The notes: generated by a model not told the origin, from the sequence alone. DNA of 64,000 nucleotides from Sphingomonas sp. (GCA_017849555.1 JAFIGU010000006.1:1-64000); one strand, 5' to 3'; shown: positions 42,281 through 52,328, numbered from the stretch's first letter. Numbers and translations: made by a program.

Positions 42281-43293
42281 CCGCCGGTCACGCTCATGTG
42301 GCGCGATACCGCGGGAGCGCCGCCGCGCGCGATGCGGAAATCGTGCGCCTGCGGCTTGGCGGCGATCGCCGCATCGATCGCGGCATCGAGCCCGGCGATT
42401 CCGCCGGTGCGCAGCGCGGTCTTGAGGTCGGCGTGATCGTCATGACCGAGGCACGAGAACAGCCGCCCTTCGGTGGTCAGCCGCACGCGGTTGCAGCCGT
42501 CGCAGAAATTGTTGGTGAGCGGGGAGATCAGCCCGAGCCGGGTCTTGCTGTCGCCGACGCGCCAGTAACGCGCCGGACCGCCGGTGCTGCCGGCATCGCG
42601 CGCCAGCTCGCGGTGCGCGGCGAGGCGCTCGAACACCGCCGACAGCGGGACGAAGCGATCGGCGCGATCCTCATCGATCGTGCCGAGCGGCATCGTCTCG
42701 ATCAGCGTCAGATCGAGTCCTTCGGCGACGCACCAGTCGAGCATCGCGGGAATCTCGTCCTCGTTGAGCCCCTTGAGCGCAACCATGTTGATCTTGACGC
42801 GCAACCCGGCGGCCTGTGCGGCGGCGATGCCGGCGAGCACCTGCGCGACGTCGCCGTGCCGCGTGATATAGCGGAAGCGCTCGGGATCACGGCTGTCGAG
42901 GCTGACGTTGATGCGCCGCACCCCCGCATCGAACAGCGCATCGGCGTGATCGGCGAGCCGCGTGGCATTGGTGGTCAGCGTCAGTTCGTCGAGCCCGTTC
43001 CCGACATGCCCGCCGAGCCTTTGCACCAGATCGGTCACGTCGCGGCGCACCAAAGGCTCGCCGCCGGTCAAACGGATCTTGCGTACCCCGCGCGCGATGA
43101 AGCGCTCGGCGATGATCGCGATTTCGTCCAGCGTCAGCACCTGCGCGCGCGGCAGGAAGGTCATCTTCTCCGCCATGCAATAGCGGCAGCGCAGATCGCA
43201 GCGATCGGTGACCGAGACACGCAAATAGCGGATCGTGCGGCCGAAGCCGTCGACAAGCGCACCGGGCGCGGAAGGAGCGGGGGCCGCGGTCAT
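42277..43293 (-). CDS. moaA: GTP 3',8-cyclase MoaA (molybdenum cofactor biosynthesis)
   Basis: A 338-residue radical SAM enzyme that converts GTP to 3',8-cyclo-GTP, the first step to molybdopterin. The SAM [4Fe-4S] cluster motif is C32-DLR-C36-RY-C39, followed by RKIRLTGGEPLVRRD. The C-terminal cluster motif is NFCDGCNRVRLTTEGRLFSC. The protein ends with SVTGG, the catalytically needed GG tail. Start ATG 43293 gives a normal N-terminus; the longer open frame up to 43443 lacks support. It overlaps nadK by 4 nt. Confidence 0.95.
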   Translation of the reverse strand: MTAAPAPSAPGALVDGFGRTIRYLRVSVTDRCDLRCRYCMAEKMTFLPRAQVLTLDEIAIIAERFIARGVRKIRLTGGEPLVRRDVTDLVQRLGGHVGNGLDELTLTTNATRLADHADALFDAGVRRINVSLDSRDPERFRYITRHGDVAQVLAGIAAAQAAGLRVKINMVALKGLNEDEIPAMLDWCVAEGLDLTLIETMPLGTIDEDRADRFVPLSAVFERLAAHRELARDAGSTGGPARYWRVGDSKTRLGLISPLTNNFCDGCNRVRLTTEGRLFSCLGHDDHADLKTALRTGGIAGLDAAIDAAIAAKPQAHDFRIARGGAPAVSRHMSVTGG

Positions 43294-43451
43294 CTTCGTC
43301 CATAGAGCTAGGCGCTCCGACCCGGTGCGGCAAGCCTCAACTCCCCTTCCTGGTCGGGAGGGGAGTGCAAAAGAACCGGTCCCGAAATGACTCATATCGG
43401 GACGTGCGTGACGATTGGCGCGGCGGCGGCGGAGCGCTAACACAGGCGCCG

Positions 43452-45092
43452 ATGCCGGCCTTTACTACACCGACCTATACGATTGCCATCGCGCCCGACG
43501 CGGCGCGCGCGGCGCTTGAGCCGCTCCTCGCCGCCGCCGGCTGGGTAAGCACGGACACCGCGCCGCTCGTCCGGCTGGTCGACGCGCGCCGCGAGATGAC
43601 GACGCTGGCGGCGCTGGCCGGGGTCGCGTTCGAGGAACAATCGGGGCTGCTCGCGATCGTCACGAACGATGCCGCGCGTGACACGGCCTATGATGCGGGT
43701 GCGACGCATGCGGTGGTGGGCGACGAGCCCGCGGCGTTGCTGCGCTCGCTGCGCTTCGCCGGGCGTCACGCGCGGCGCGTGCGGCGTCAGGCGCGCGCGC
43801 GACGGATCGACGAGGCGGCGCCGGGCGAGGTGGCGCGTTTCCTCGCCGCGCGCGCGGCGGACGGCACCGCGCTGGCGATGATCGCGATCCGCCTGACGCG
43901 GTTCGATATCGTCAATGCGGCATTCGGGCGCTCGACCGGCGATGCGTTGCTCGCGGCGGCGTTCGCGCGGATCGTCGAGGCATTGTCGCCGGTCGCGCCG
44001 AGGGATCGCCAGATCGCCCGCGGCGACGGCGCGTTGTTCGAGATCGCGCTTGCGGCGGACGAGGCGGCGCTGGCGACGGTGGTGGCGGCGATCGAGACCG
44101 CGCTGGCGCGGCCGTTCGATACCGGCGACGCGATGGTCAATCTCGGCGCGCGGATCGGGGTCGCACGCGCGGCGAACGGCGGCCAGGTCGACGATCTGCC
44201 GACCCGCGCGCGCGAGGCGCTGGAGCCGGCACGCGACGGCGGCGCGGTGCGCCAGGCGGCCCGCTCGCATGCCGCACCGCTCGCCCGGCTCGCCGCCGAT
44301 CTGCATCGCGCGATCGAGCGCCAGGAGATTGCGATCCTGTTCCAGCCGCAGGTGACGCTGGCCTCGGGGGCGATCACCGGGGTCGAGGCGCTGGCGCGCT
44401 GGGATCATCCGATGCTCGGTATCCTGGGGGCGGAGACGTTGTTCGCCGCCGCTGACCGCGCCGATCTCGGGGCGGCGCTGTCGGAACATATCCTGATGCG
44501 CGCGCTGGGCGCCGCGTCTGACTGGCCGGCGACGCTCGCGGAACTGCGCATCTCGGTCAACGTCACCGCGGCCGATGTCGCGCGGCCCGATTTCGTTGCG
44601 CGCTTCCTCGATCATGTCGCGGAAAGCGGTATCGCGCGCGCGCGCGTCACCGCCGAGATCACCGAGACGGGGCTGATCGGCGACCTCGACGTGGCCGCCG
44701 CCGCGCTGGGGGCGTTGCGCGAGCAGGAGGTGCGCGTCGCGATCGACGATTTCGGCACCGGTTATTCGAGCCTCGCCTATCTCAAGGCGCTGCCGCTCGA
44801 TTACCTCAAGATCGACCGCAGCCTGACGCGCGACATCGCCGGATCGGCGCGCGACCGGGTGATCGTCCGCGGGGTGATCGCGATGGCGCATGCGCTGGGG
44901 CTCGCGACGATCGCCGAGGGAGTGGAAACCGCGATGGAGCGCGATCTGCTCGCGGGCGAGGGATGCGATCTCTACCAGGGCTATCTCTGCGCCGGCGCGC
45001 TCGACAGCGCGGGGCTCGCCGCGCTGGTCGCGGGCTGGACGCTCAACCCGCGGCCTTCGCCAGCCCTTTCGACAATTGCAGCGCACCGTTGA
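43452..45092 (+). CDS. EAL-domain cyclic-di-GMP phosphodiesterase with degenerate GGDEF
   Basis: A 546-residue protein. Residues ~1-110 resemble a receiver-like domain without clear phosphorylation site. Residues ~125-275 are a GGDEF-type domain whose signature is replaced by ARGDGALFEI, so cyclase activity is unlikely. Residues ~285-530 are a full EAL domain: GVEALARWDHP, RISVNVTAADV, TAEITETGL, VAIDDFGTGYSSLAYLKALP, LKIDRSLT, TIAEGVET. All metal-binding acidic residues and the catalytic Glu are present, so it should hydrolyse c-di-GMP. Start ATG 43452 gives MPAFTTPTYTIAIAPD. Its last 50 bp overlap the 3' end of mfd on the opposite strand. Confidence 0.88.
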   Translation: MPAFTTPTYTIAIAPDAARAALEPLLAAAGWVSTDTAPLVRLVDARREMTTLAALAGVAFEEQSGLLAIVTNDAARDTAYDAGATHAVVGDEPAALLRSLRFAGRHARRVRRQARARRIDEAAPGEVARFLAARAADGTALAMIAIRLTRFDIVNAAFGRSTGDALLAAAFARIVEALSPVAPRDRQIARGDGALFEIALAADEAALATVVAAIETALARPFDTGDAMVNLGARIGVARAANGGQVDDLPTRAREALEPARDGGAVRQAARSHAAPLARLAADLHRAIERQEIAILFQPQVTLASGAITGVEALARWDHPMLGILGAETLFAAADRADLGAALSEHILMRALGAASDWPATLAELRISVNVTAADVARPDFVARFLDHVAESGIARARVTAEITETGLIGDLDVAAAALGALREQEVRVAIDDFGTGYSSLAYLKALPLDYLKIDRSLTRDIAGSARDRVIVRGVIAMAHALGLATIAEGVETAMERDLLAGEGCDLYQGYLCAGALDSAGLAALVAGWTLNPRPSPALSTIAAHR

Positions 45093-48000
45093 GCCGCGCA
45101 TCGGCGTCAGCCCATGAACGCGTCAGCGCGAATTTCGAGTCCGGCCTGAGCTTGGCGATCGCCCCCAGCCGCTGAACATAAGCGAGCAGCCCCTCGACAT
45201 TGGGCGGACGATCGTCGTGGAAGGTGACCAGCGCGCCCTTCGGCCCGATATCCATCTTCGCGACGCACGCCTTTTTGGCGTTCATCTTGATCTCGATCAC
45301 GCGGATGAGATTTTCGGTTGCGTCGGGAAGCGCGCCGAAACGGTCGATCATCTCGGCGGCGAACGCCTCCAGCGCCTGTTTGTCGTCGAGCTCGTTGAGC
45401 CGGCGATAGAGCCCCATGCGCAGATCGAGATCGGGGACATAGTCCTCGGGGATCAGGATCGGCGCGTCGACGGTGATCTGCGGCGAGAAATCGCGCTTGC
45501 GTTCGGCGAGCCCGCCCGCCTTGGCGTCGAGGATCGCCTCCTCCAGCATCGACTGGTAAAGTTCGTAGCCGACTTCCTTGATATGCCCTGATTGTTCGTC
45601 GCCGAGCAGATTGCCCGCGCCGCGGATATCGAGATCGTGGCTGGCGAGCTGGAAACCGGCGCCGAGCGAATCGAGATCGGACAATACCTTGAGACGCTTT
45701 TCCGCCGCATCGGTCATCTGCCGTTCGGGCGGGGTGACGAGATAGGCATAGGCGCGCGTCTTGGAGCGCCCCACGCGGCCGCGCAGCTGATAGAGCTGCG
45801 CCAGCCCGAAGCGATCTGCGCGGTTGACGATCATCGTATTGGCGGAAGGGATGTCGATCCCGCTCTCGATGATCGAGGTGGAGACAAGCACCTCGAACTT
45901 CTTGTCGTAGAACGCTGACATGCGCTCCTCGACCTCGCCCGCCGCCATCTGGCCGTGCGCGATGACATAGCGGATCTCGGGCACCTCGTTGCGCAGATAC
46001 TCCTCGATATCGGGGAGATCGGCGATGCGCGGGGTGACGAGGAAGCTCTGCCCGCCGCGATAATGTTCGCGCAGCAACGCCTCGCGCAGCACCACCGGAT
46101 CCCACGGCATGACATAGGTGCGCACTGCGAGGCGGTCGACCGGCGGGGTCTGGATCACCGACAATTCGCGCAGGCCCGACATCGCCATCTGCAAGGTGCG
46201 CGGGATCGGGGTGGCGGTGAGGGTGAGGACGTGGACGTCGCTCTTGAGCGCCTTCAACCGCTCCTTGTGGGTGACGCCGAAACGCTGCTCCTCGTCGACG
46301 ATGACGAGCCCGAGCCGCTTGAACTCCACCCCCTTCGCCAGCACCGCATGCGTGCCGATGATGATATCGAGATCGCCCGAGGCGAGCCGCTCGCGGGTCG
46401 TTTTCGCCTCATTGGCCGAGACGAGGCGGGAGAGGCGCCCGATATTGATCGGGAAGCCCTCGAAGCGCGCGACGAAATTCTGGTAATGCTGGCGCGCGAG
46501 CAATGTGGTGGGGCACACGACCGCGACCTGCATCCCGGCCAGTGCCGCGACGAACGCCGCGCGCAGCGCCACCTCGGTCTTGCCGAAGCCGACATCGCCG
46601 ACGATCAGCCGATCCATCGGCTTGCCGGCGGAAAGATCGGCCAGCACATCCTCGATCGCGCGATCCTGATCGTCGGTTTCCTCATAAGGGAAGCGATCGA
46701 CGAAGGTCGGGAAGCCGTTGCTGTCGGGTTCGGCCACCTCGCCGGTGCGCAGCGCACGTTCGGCGGCGACCGCGATCAGCTCGCCGGCGATCTCGCGGAT
46801 GCGCTCCTTCATCCGCGCCTTGCGGCGCTGCCACGCCTCGCCGCCGAGCTTGTCGAGCGCAGCGCCTTCCTCGCTTGACCCGTAGCGCGACAGGACTTCG
46901 AGATTTTCGACCGGAACGTAGAGCTTGTCGCCGCCGGCATAGGTCAGCGCGACGCAATCGTGCGGCGCGTTGCCGACCGGGATCGAGGTCAGCCCCTCAT
47001 AGCGGCCGATGCCGTGATCGACGTGGACGACGAGATCGCCCGGCGAGAGCGTCGCCAGCTCGGCGAGAAAGGCATCGGCGGACTTGCGGCGCTTCTGGCG
47101 ACGGACGAGGCGGTCGCCGAGCATGTCCTGCTCGGTGAGCAACCCGACGCGCGGCGCGGTGAAGCCATGATCGAGCGGCAGGACGATCAGCGCGACCTGC
47201 GTCTCGCCGACCCCCAAAGCTTCCTGCCACGTTTCGACCGGCTTGGCGCCGTTCAGCCCGTGATCCTTGAGCAGATTGCCGAGCCGGTCGCGCGCGCCGA
47301 CCGAATAGCTTGCCAGCACCGGGGTCCGGCCGTCCTTGCGCAGCTTGGCAAGGTGCGCGACCACCGCCTCATAGACATTGGTGCCGGCGGCGCGCTCCGG
47401 GGCGAAATCGCGTGCGCCATCGACCCCGAAATCGACCACGCTGGCGGATTCGGGCTCGTGAAAGGAGGTGGTGAGATGCGCGGTCGCCGCGTCGAGCCCC
47501 GCGCGCCATTCGGTATCGTCGAGATAGAGCGTCTTGGCGGTCAGCGCGCGATAACTGCCGGGCTGGGCGGCCTCGGCGCGTTTGCGGTTCTCGTAATAAT
47601 CGGCGATCGCCTCAAGTCGCGCCTCGGCGGCGGCGGTGACCCCGCTGTCGCGGATCACCAGCGCATCCTCGCCGAGATGATCGAAGATGCTCGCCAGCTT
47701 CTCCTCGAACAAGGGCAGCCAATGTTCCATCCCGGCGAGCCGTCGCCCGTCGCTCACCGCCTGATAAAGCGGATCGCCGGTCGCGGTCGCGCCGAAGGTC
47801 TCGCGATAGCGGGTGCGGAAGCGCTTGATGCTCTCGTCATCGAGCAAGGCTTCGGAGGCGGGGAGCAGGGTGAAGCCGTCGATCCGCCCGGTGGTACGCT
47901 GGTCGGCGGGGTCGAAGGTGCGGACGCTCTCGATCTCGTCGCCGAAGAAATCGAGCCGCAACGCCTGTTCCTCGCCGCTCGGGAACAGATCGACGATCCC

Positions 48001-48498
48001 GCCGCGAATCGCATATTCGCCCGCGTCATGCACCGTGTCGGTGCGGACATAGCCATTGGCCTGCAGCAGCGCGGCAAGCCGTTCGCGGCTGATCCGCTCG
48101 CCCGGCTTGAGATTGGCGACGAGCTGGCGGATGCGGAACGGGGTGAGCGTGCGCTGGGTCGCGGCATTGGCGGTGGTGAGGACGAGCTGCGCGCCGCGCG
48201 GTTTCTGCTGCAGCCGGTGGAGCGCGCCGATCCGCTCGGCCATCACGCGCAGGGTGGGGGAGGCGCGGTCGTAGGGCAGGCAATCCCACGCCGGGAATTC
48301 CACCACCTCCAGCTCGGGCGCGAAGAACGGCGCGGTGGCGGCGATCGCGCGCATCGCCGCCTCGTCGGGCGCGATGAACACCGCCCGCCGCGGCGCCGCA
48401 CGCGCGAGATCGGCGAGCAGCGACGGCAGGAAACCCGCAGGGACGCCCGCAAGCGTCAGCGGGGAGGTGGCGGCGAGGATCTGCTTGAGTTCGGGCAT
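45043..48498 (-). CDS. mfd: Transcription-repair coupling factor Mfd
   Basis: A 1151-residue SF2 translocase that removes stalled RNA polymerase from lesions and recruits UvrA. UvrB-like N-terminal module (~1-340), RNA polymerase-interacting domain (LSPGDLVVHVDHGIGRYEGL then TSIPVGN, near 490), helicase motifs GDVGFGKTEVALRAAF (Walker A), IGTHAVLAKGVEFKRLGLVI then VDEEQRFGVTHKERL, LTATPIPRTLQMAMSG, STSIIESGIDIPSANTMIVN, QLYQLRGRVGRSKTRAYAYL, and a C-terminal TRCF domain. Full length. The gene ends inside the 3' end of the convergent EAL gene (50-bp overlap). Confidence 0.97.
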   Translation of the reverse strand: MPELKQILAATSPLTLAGVPAGFLPSLLADLARAAPRRAVFIAPDEAAMRAIAATAPFFAPELEVVEFPAWDCLPYDRASPTLRVMAERIGALHRLQQKPRGAQLVLTTANAATQRTLTPFRIRQLVANLKPGERISRERLAALLQANGYVRTDTVHDAGEYAIRGGIVDLFPSGEEQALRLDFFGDEIESVRTFDPADQRTTGRIDGFTLLPASEALLDDESIKRFRTRYRETFGATATGDPLYQAVSDGRRLAGMEHWLPLFEEKLASIFDHLGEDALVIRDSGVTAAAEARLEAIADYYENRKRAEAAQPGSYRALTAKTLYLDDTEWRAGLDAATAHLTTSFHEPESASVVDFGVDGARDFAPERAAGTNVYEAVVAHLAKLRKDGRTPVLASYSVGARDRLGNLLKDHGLNGAKPVETWQEALGVGETQVALIVLPLDHGFTAPRVGLLTEQDMLGDRLVRRQKRRKSADAFLAELATLSPGDLVVHVDHGIGRYEGLTSIPVGNAPHDCVALTYAGGDKLYVPVENLEVLSRYGSSEEGAALDKLGGEAWQRRKARMKERIREIAGELIAVAAERALRTGEVAEPDSNGFPTFVDRFPYEETDDQDRAIEDVLADLSAGKPMDRLIVGDVGFGKTEVALRAAFVAALAGMQVAVVCPTTLLARQHYQNFVARFEGFPINIGRLSRLVSANEAKTTRERLASGDLDIIIGTHAVLAKGVEFKRLGLVIVDEEQRFGVTHKERLKALKSDVHVLTLTATPIPRTLQMAMSGLRELSVIQTPPVDRLAVRTYVMPWDPVVLREALLREHYRGGQSFLVTPRIADLPDIEEYLRNEVPEIRYVIAHGQMAAGEVEERMSAFYDKKFEVLVSTSIIESGIDIPSANTMIVNRADRFGLAQLYQLRGRVGRSKTRAYAYLVTPPERQMTDAAEKRLKVLSDLDSLGAGFQLASHDLDIRGAGNLLGDEQSGHIKEVGYELYQSMLEEAILDAKAGGLAERKRDFSPQITVDAPILIPEDYVPDLDLRMGLYRRLNELDDKQALEAFAAEMIDRFGALPDATENLIRVIEIKMNAKKACVAKMDIGPKGALVTFHDDRPPNVEGLLAYVQRLGAIAKLRPDSKFALTRSWADADARLNGALQLSKGLAKAAG

Positions 48499-48534
48499 CT
48501 ATTTCCTGCCCTCGCGCGGGAGGGCTAACTTGTT

Positions 48535-48637
48535 CCCCTCCCTGGAAGGGAGGGGTTAGGGGTGGGTTGGTGTGGGGGGCACCGGTCCGCATCCTCGCGG
48601 GCCAACCCACCCCCGCCCCCTCCCTTCCAGGGAGGGG
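48535..48637. repeat. Large imperfect palindrome, CCCTCCCTTCCAGGGAGGGG type
   Basis: Arms 48535-48571 and 48602-48637, containing CCCCTCCCTGGAAGGGAGGGG/CCCCCTCCCTTCCAGGGAGG and GGTGGGTTGG/CCAACCCACC. Each arm is itself a hairpin. It occupies the gap between sdhE and mfd, both on the minus strand, 7 nt from the sdhE stop. Confidence 0.75.
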
Positions 48638-48644
48638 AGGAACG

Positions 48645-48911
48645 TCACTTCGGCACCTGCACGTAATTCAGCGCGCGCATCGCGTGCATCATCGCGCCAT
48701 CCCATTGCGGCGGGCAGGGGATTGAGCCGATCGCCCAACCCATGATGTCGACATCCTGTTCCTCGAGCAGAGTTTCGAACCAGTCGAGTTCTGCCGCGCT
48801 CCAGCCGGCGTGATGCGCGTCGAAAAAACCGCCGATCATCAGATCGGCTTCGCGCGTGCCGCGATGCCAGGCGCGGAACCTCAGGCGTTTGAGGCGGATT
48901 TCGTGGTCCAT
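48645..48911 (-). CDS. sdhE: Succinate dehydrogenase assembly factor SdhE
   Basis: An 88-residue cytosolic protein of the SdhE/YgfY family that helps attach FAD covalently to SdhA. The defining RGTREADLMIGGF motif (RGxxE) is at residues ~17-29, followed by the conserved LDWFETLLEEQDVDIMGWAI. Length is typical (about 90). It is divergent from recG, with 120 bp between the two starts, and lies upstream of mfd on the same strand. Confidence 0.93.
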   Translation of the reverse strand: MDHEIRLKRLRFRAWHRGTREADLMIGGFFDAHHAGWSAAELDWFETLLEEQDVDIMGWAIGSIPCPPQWDGAMMHAMRALNYVQVPK

Positions 48912-49031
48912 CCGGACTCCAATGACAAAATGGCCGGCAGCATCGAAATGCCGTCGGCTTTCTGGAAAAGTCGTTCCTTCCGTGGGCTTCGCAAGCTCGA
49001 CCCGAACGGTTAGGGCTGTGCACAGATAACC

Positions 49032-51083
49032 ATGCGACCCGATATCCTCAATCCGTTGTTCGCCGAGGTGACCGCGTTGAAGGGCGTGGGGCCGGCGCTC
49101 GCCAAGCCGCTCGAGCGGCTGGGGATCGCGCGCGTCGTCGATCTGCTATTCCATTTGCCGACCGGGTGGATCGATCGCCTGCCGCGCACTAGGCTCGATG
49201 CGAGCGACGCGGGGCGGACGATCGCGATCACGCTCACCCCGCGCGATATCCGCAGCACCGGCTCGGCGCGCGCGCCGACGCGGGTGCAGGCGGCCGATGC
49301 GGCGGGGAATATCGTCAGCCTGGTCTATTTCGGCGGCTCCTCCGGTTGGGTGAAGAAGCTCTATCCGCTCGGCACCTCGGTGCGGATTTCGGGCAAGCTC
49401 GAAACCTATGGCCAGGAGCTTCAGATCATCCACCCCGATATCGAGGGCGACGAGGGATTCCGCGAGCGCGAGCCGATCTATCCTTTGTCCGAAGGGATCA
49501 CCTCGCGCCGGCTCGCCGGGCTGGTCGAGCAGGCGCTGGCGCGGGCGCCCGATCTCCCCGAGTGGATCGACGCGGGGCTGAAGGCCAAGCGCCAATGGCC
49601 CGGCTGGAAGGAGGCAATCACCCGCATCCACACCGATCCGGCCGATCAGGCGGCGCGGACCCGGCTTGGCTATGACGAGGTGTTCGCCAACCAGCTCGCG
49701 CTGATGCTGGTGCGCGCCGATACGCGGCGGCGGCGCGGGCGCGCGTTGAAAGGCGACGGGCGGCTGCGCGACCAGCTCAAGCTGCCTTATGCGCTGACGG
49801 GGGCACAGGCGCGGACCGCCGCCGAAATCGAGGGCGATCTGGTGCAGGAGGCGCCGATGCTGCGCTTGCTGCAGGGCGACGTCGGCTCGGGCAAGACATT
49901 GGTCGCCGCGCTGGCCTTGCTGATCGCGGTCGAGGCGGGCGCGCAGGGGGCGATGCTCGCGCCGACCGAAATCCTCGCGCGGCAGCATTATGAGACGTTG
50001 CGTCGCACGCTCGCCGGGTTGCCGGTGGAGATTGCCGTGCTCACCGGGCGCGACAAAGGGCGCGCGCGCGAGGCGACCTTGATGGGGCTGGCGGACGGCT
50101 CGATCGATATCCTCGTCGGCACGCATGCGATCTTCCAGGAAGCGGTGGGGTATCGCGATCTCGCGCTGGTGGTGGTCGACGAGCAGCACCGCTTCGGGGT
50201 CGCCGAGCGGATGGCCTTGTCGGCGAAGGGCCGCGTCACCCCGCATCTGCTGGCGATGACCGCGACCCCGATCCCGCGCACGCTGACGCTCGCGCAATAT
50301 GGCGAGATGGATCAGAGCCGGCTCGACGAAATGCCCCCCGGCCGCGAGCCGGTCGAAACGCGGGTGATCAGCGAGGAGCGGGTCGACGAAGTGGTCGCCG
50401 CGCTCGGCCGGCATCTTGCCGAGGGGAAGCAGGCCTATTGGGTTTGTCCGTTGGTCGAGGAGAGCGAGAAGGTCGATCTCGCCGCCGCCGAGGCGCGCGC
50501 CGCGGCGCTCGCCGCGCATTTCGGCGATCGCGTCGGGCTGGTCCACGGCAAGATGCGCGGCCCCGAAAAGGACGCGGTGATGGCCGCCTTCGCCGCGGGC
50601 CGCCACGGCGTGCTGGTCGCGACGACGGTGATCGAGGTGGGGGTCGACGTGCCCAATGCCACCTTGATCGTGATCGAACATGCCGATCGCTTCGGGCTGG
50701 CGCAGCTCCACCAGTTGCGCGGGCGGGTCGGGCGCGGCGGGGGGCATTCGATGTGCCTGTTGCTGCGCGGTAATGCCTTGTCCGAAACCTCGCGCGCGCG
50801 GCTCGCGCTGATGCGCGAGACCAATGACGGTTTCCGCATCGCCGAAGAGGACCTGAGGCTGCGCGGCGGGGGCGAGGTGCTCGGCACGCCCCAGTCGGGG
50901 GAGGCGGGGTTCCGGCTCGTCGCGCCCGAGCAGCTCGGCGCCTTGCTCCCGCCCGCGACCGACGATGCGCGGCTGCTGATCGACCGCGACGGCGGGCTCG
51001 ACGCCGACCGCGGGCAGGCCGCCCGCACCGCGCTCTATCTGTTCGAGCGCGATGCCGGGGTGGCGTTATTGCGGTCCGGGTGA
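49032..51083 (+). CDS. recG: ATP-dependent DNA helicase RecG
   Basis: A 683-residue SF2 helicase that remodels stalled forks and Holliday junctions. It has an N-terminal wedge/OB domain (~1-240; LKGVGPALAKPLERLGIARV then VDLLFHLP), helicase motifs LQGDVGSGKTLVAALALL, GTHAIFQEAVGYRDLALVVV then DEQHRFGVAERM, MTATPIPRTLTLAQYG, ATTVIEVGVDVPNATLIVIE then HADRFGLAQLHQLRGRVGRG, and the TRG-type hairpin GFRIAEEDLRLRGGGEVLG then TPQSG. Complete. The 3' end overlaps the convergent symporter gene by 18 bp. Confidence 0.97.
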   Translation: MRPDILNPLFAEVTALKGVGPALAKPLERLGIARVVDLLFHLPTGWIDRLPRTRLDASDAGRTIAITLTPRDIRSTGSARAPTRVQAADAAGNIVSLVYFGGSSGWVKKLYPLGTSVRISGKLETYGQELQIIHPDIEGDEGFREREPIYPLSEGITSRRLAGLVEQALARAPDLPEWIDAGLKAKRQWPGWKEAITRIHTDPADQAARTRLGYDEVFANQLALMLVRADTRRRRGRALKGDGRLRDQLKLPYALTGAQARTAAEIEGDLVQEAPMLRLLQGDVGSGKTLVAALALLIAVEAGAQGAMLAPTEILARQHYETLRRTLAGLPVEIAVLTGRDKGRAREATLMGLADGSIDILVGTHAIFQEAVGYRDLALVVVDEQHRFGVAERMALSAKGRVTPHLLAMTATPIPRTLTLAQYGEMDQSRLDEMPPGREPVETRVISEERVDEVVAALGRHLAEGKQAYWVCPLVEESEKVDLAAAEARAAALAAHFGDRVGLVHGKMRGPEKDAVMAAFAAGRHGVLVATTVIEVGVDVPNATLIVIEHADRFGLAQLHQLRGRVGRGGGHSMCLLLRGNALSETSRARLALMRETNDGFRIAEEDLRLRGGGEVLGTPQSGEAGFRLVAPEQLGALLPPATDDARLLIDRDGGLDADRGQAARTALYLFERDAGVALLRSG

Positions 51084-52328
51084 GCCGGCGGGGGGCAGGT
51101 CGCCCTCCCATTTCGCGACCACCGCGCTAGCCACCGCATTGCCGATCACGTTGGTCGCCGTCCGCCCCATGTCGAGGAAGTGGTCGACCGCGAGGATCAG
51201 CAACAGCCCCGCCTCGGGGATATGGAACATCGGCAAGGTCGCCGCGATCACGACGAGGCTCGCACGCGGCACCCCGGCGATCCCCTTCGAGGTGACCATC
51301 AGCACCAGCAGCATCGTGATCTGCGTTTCGATCGGCAGATGGATGCCATAGGCCTGCGCGATGAACAGAGAGGCGAACCCCATATAGATCATCGAGCCGT
51401 CGAGGTTGAACGAATAGCCGAGCGGCAGCACGAAGCTCGCGACGCGCGGCGGGACGCCGAACCGCTCGAGCGCCTCGAGCATCCGCGGATAGGCGGCCTC
51501 GGATGAAGCGGTGGAGAAAGCGACCAGCAACGGCTCGCGCACCTGCCGCGTCAGGTCGACGATCCGCCGCCCGATGAACAAGGCGCCGATCCCGAGCAGG
51601 ATCGCCCAGAGGATCAACAGCGAGAGATAGAAGCTGCCCATGAAATAGGCGAGCTGGCCGATCACCTTCGGCCCGCGCTCGGTGAGTGTCCCGGCGACCG
51701 CGGCGAACACCGCGAAGGGGGCGAAGCGCATCACATAATCGGTGATCTGGAGCATCACATGCACCAGCGCGTCGATCGCGCGGACCAGGGGCTCGGCCTT
51801 TTCCCCGACCGCGGTGATCGCCACCCCGACGAAGATCGAGAGGATCACGATCTGCAGGATCTCATTCTTCGCCATCGCGTCGACCATCGAGGTCGGGAAG
51901 ATATGCGAGATGAAATCCTTGAGGTTGAACGCGCCGGTTTCGACCCCCGTCGCCGCGCTCGCCGCCGGGAGCGTCAGATGCACCCCGACCCCCGGCTGGA
52001 ACAGATTGACCAGCAGGAGCCCGAGTCCGAGCGACAACAGGCTGGCGCCGATGAACCACCCGAGGCTGCGGATACCGATCCGGCCCAGCGCCTTGGTATC
52101 CCCCATCTGCGCGATCCCCGCGACGAGCGTGGAGAAAACCAGCGGGGCGATGATCATCTTGATCAGCCGCAGGAAGATCGCGGTGACGATCGAGAAATAG
52201 CCCGCGATCTCCTCGAGCCGGGCCTGCGCCGGCGCCGAGCCGTCGCCGATCGCCATATTGAGCGCCAGCCCGACCACCAGGCCCAGCAACAACGCGATGA
52301 AGATATAGGTGGTCAGCCTCTTGCCCAT
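51066..52328 (-). CDS. Dicarboxylate/amino acid:cation symporter (DAACS/SLC1 family)
   Basis: A 420-residue membrane transporter with eight helices and two hairpins. ATG 52328 has GGAGGG 5 nt upstream, which fixes the start despite a very long open frame before it. Family motifs: FLRLIKMIIAPLVFSTLVAG, AFSTASSEAAYPRMLEALER (serine-rich HP1), VLPLGYSFNLDGSMIYMGFA (TM7 NMDG-like), TSKGIAGVPRASLVVIAATL (HP2) and AVDHFLDMGRTATNVIGNAV (TM8). It imports C4-dicarboxylates or acidic amino acids with protons or sodium. Substrate not resolved. Its 3' end overlaps recG by 18 bp tail-to-tail. Confidence 0.93.
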   Translation of the reverse strand: MGKRLTTYIFIALLLGLVVGLALNMAIGDGSAPAQARLEEIAGYFSIVTAIFLRLIKMIIAPLVFSTLVAGIAQMGDTKALGRIGIRSLGWFIGASLLSLGLGLLLVNLFQPGVGVHLTLPAASAATGVETGAFNLKDFISHIFPTSMVDAMAKNEILQIVILSIFVGVAITAVGEKAEPLVRAIDALVHVMLQITDYVMRFAPFAVFAAVAGTLTERGPKVIGQLAYFMGSFYLSLLILWAILLGIGALFIGRRIVDLTRQVREPLLVAFSTASSEAAYPRMLEALERFGVPPRVASFVLPLGYSFNLDGSMIYMGFASLFIAQAYGIHLPIETQITMLLVLMVTSKGIAGVPRASLVVIAATLPMFHIPEAGLLLILAVDHFLDMGRTATNVIGNAVASAVVAKWEGDLPPAGSPGPQ

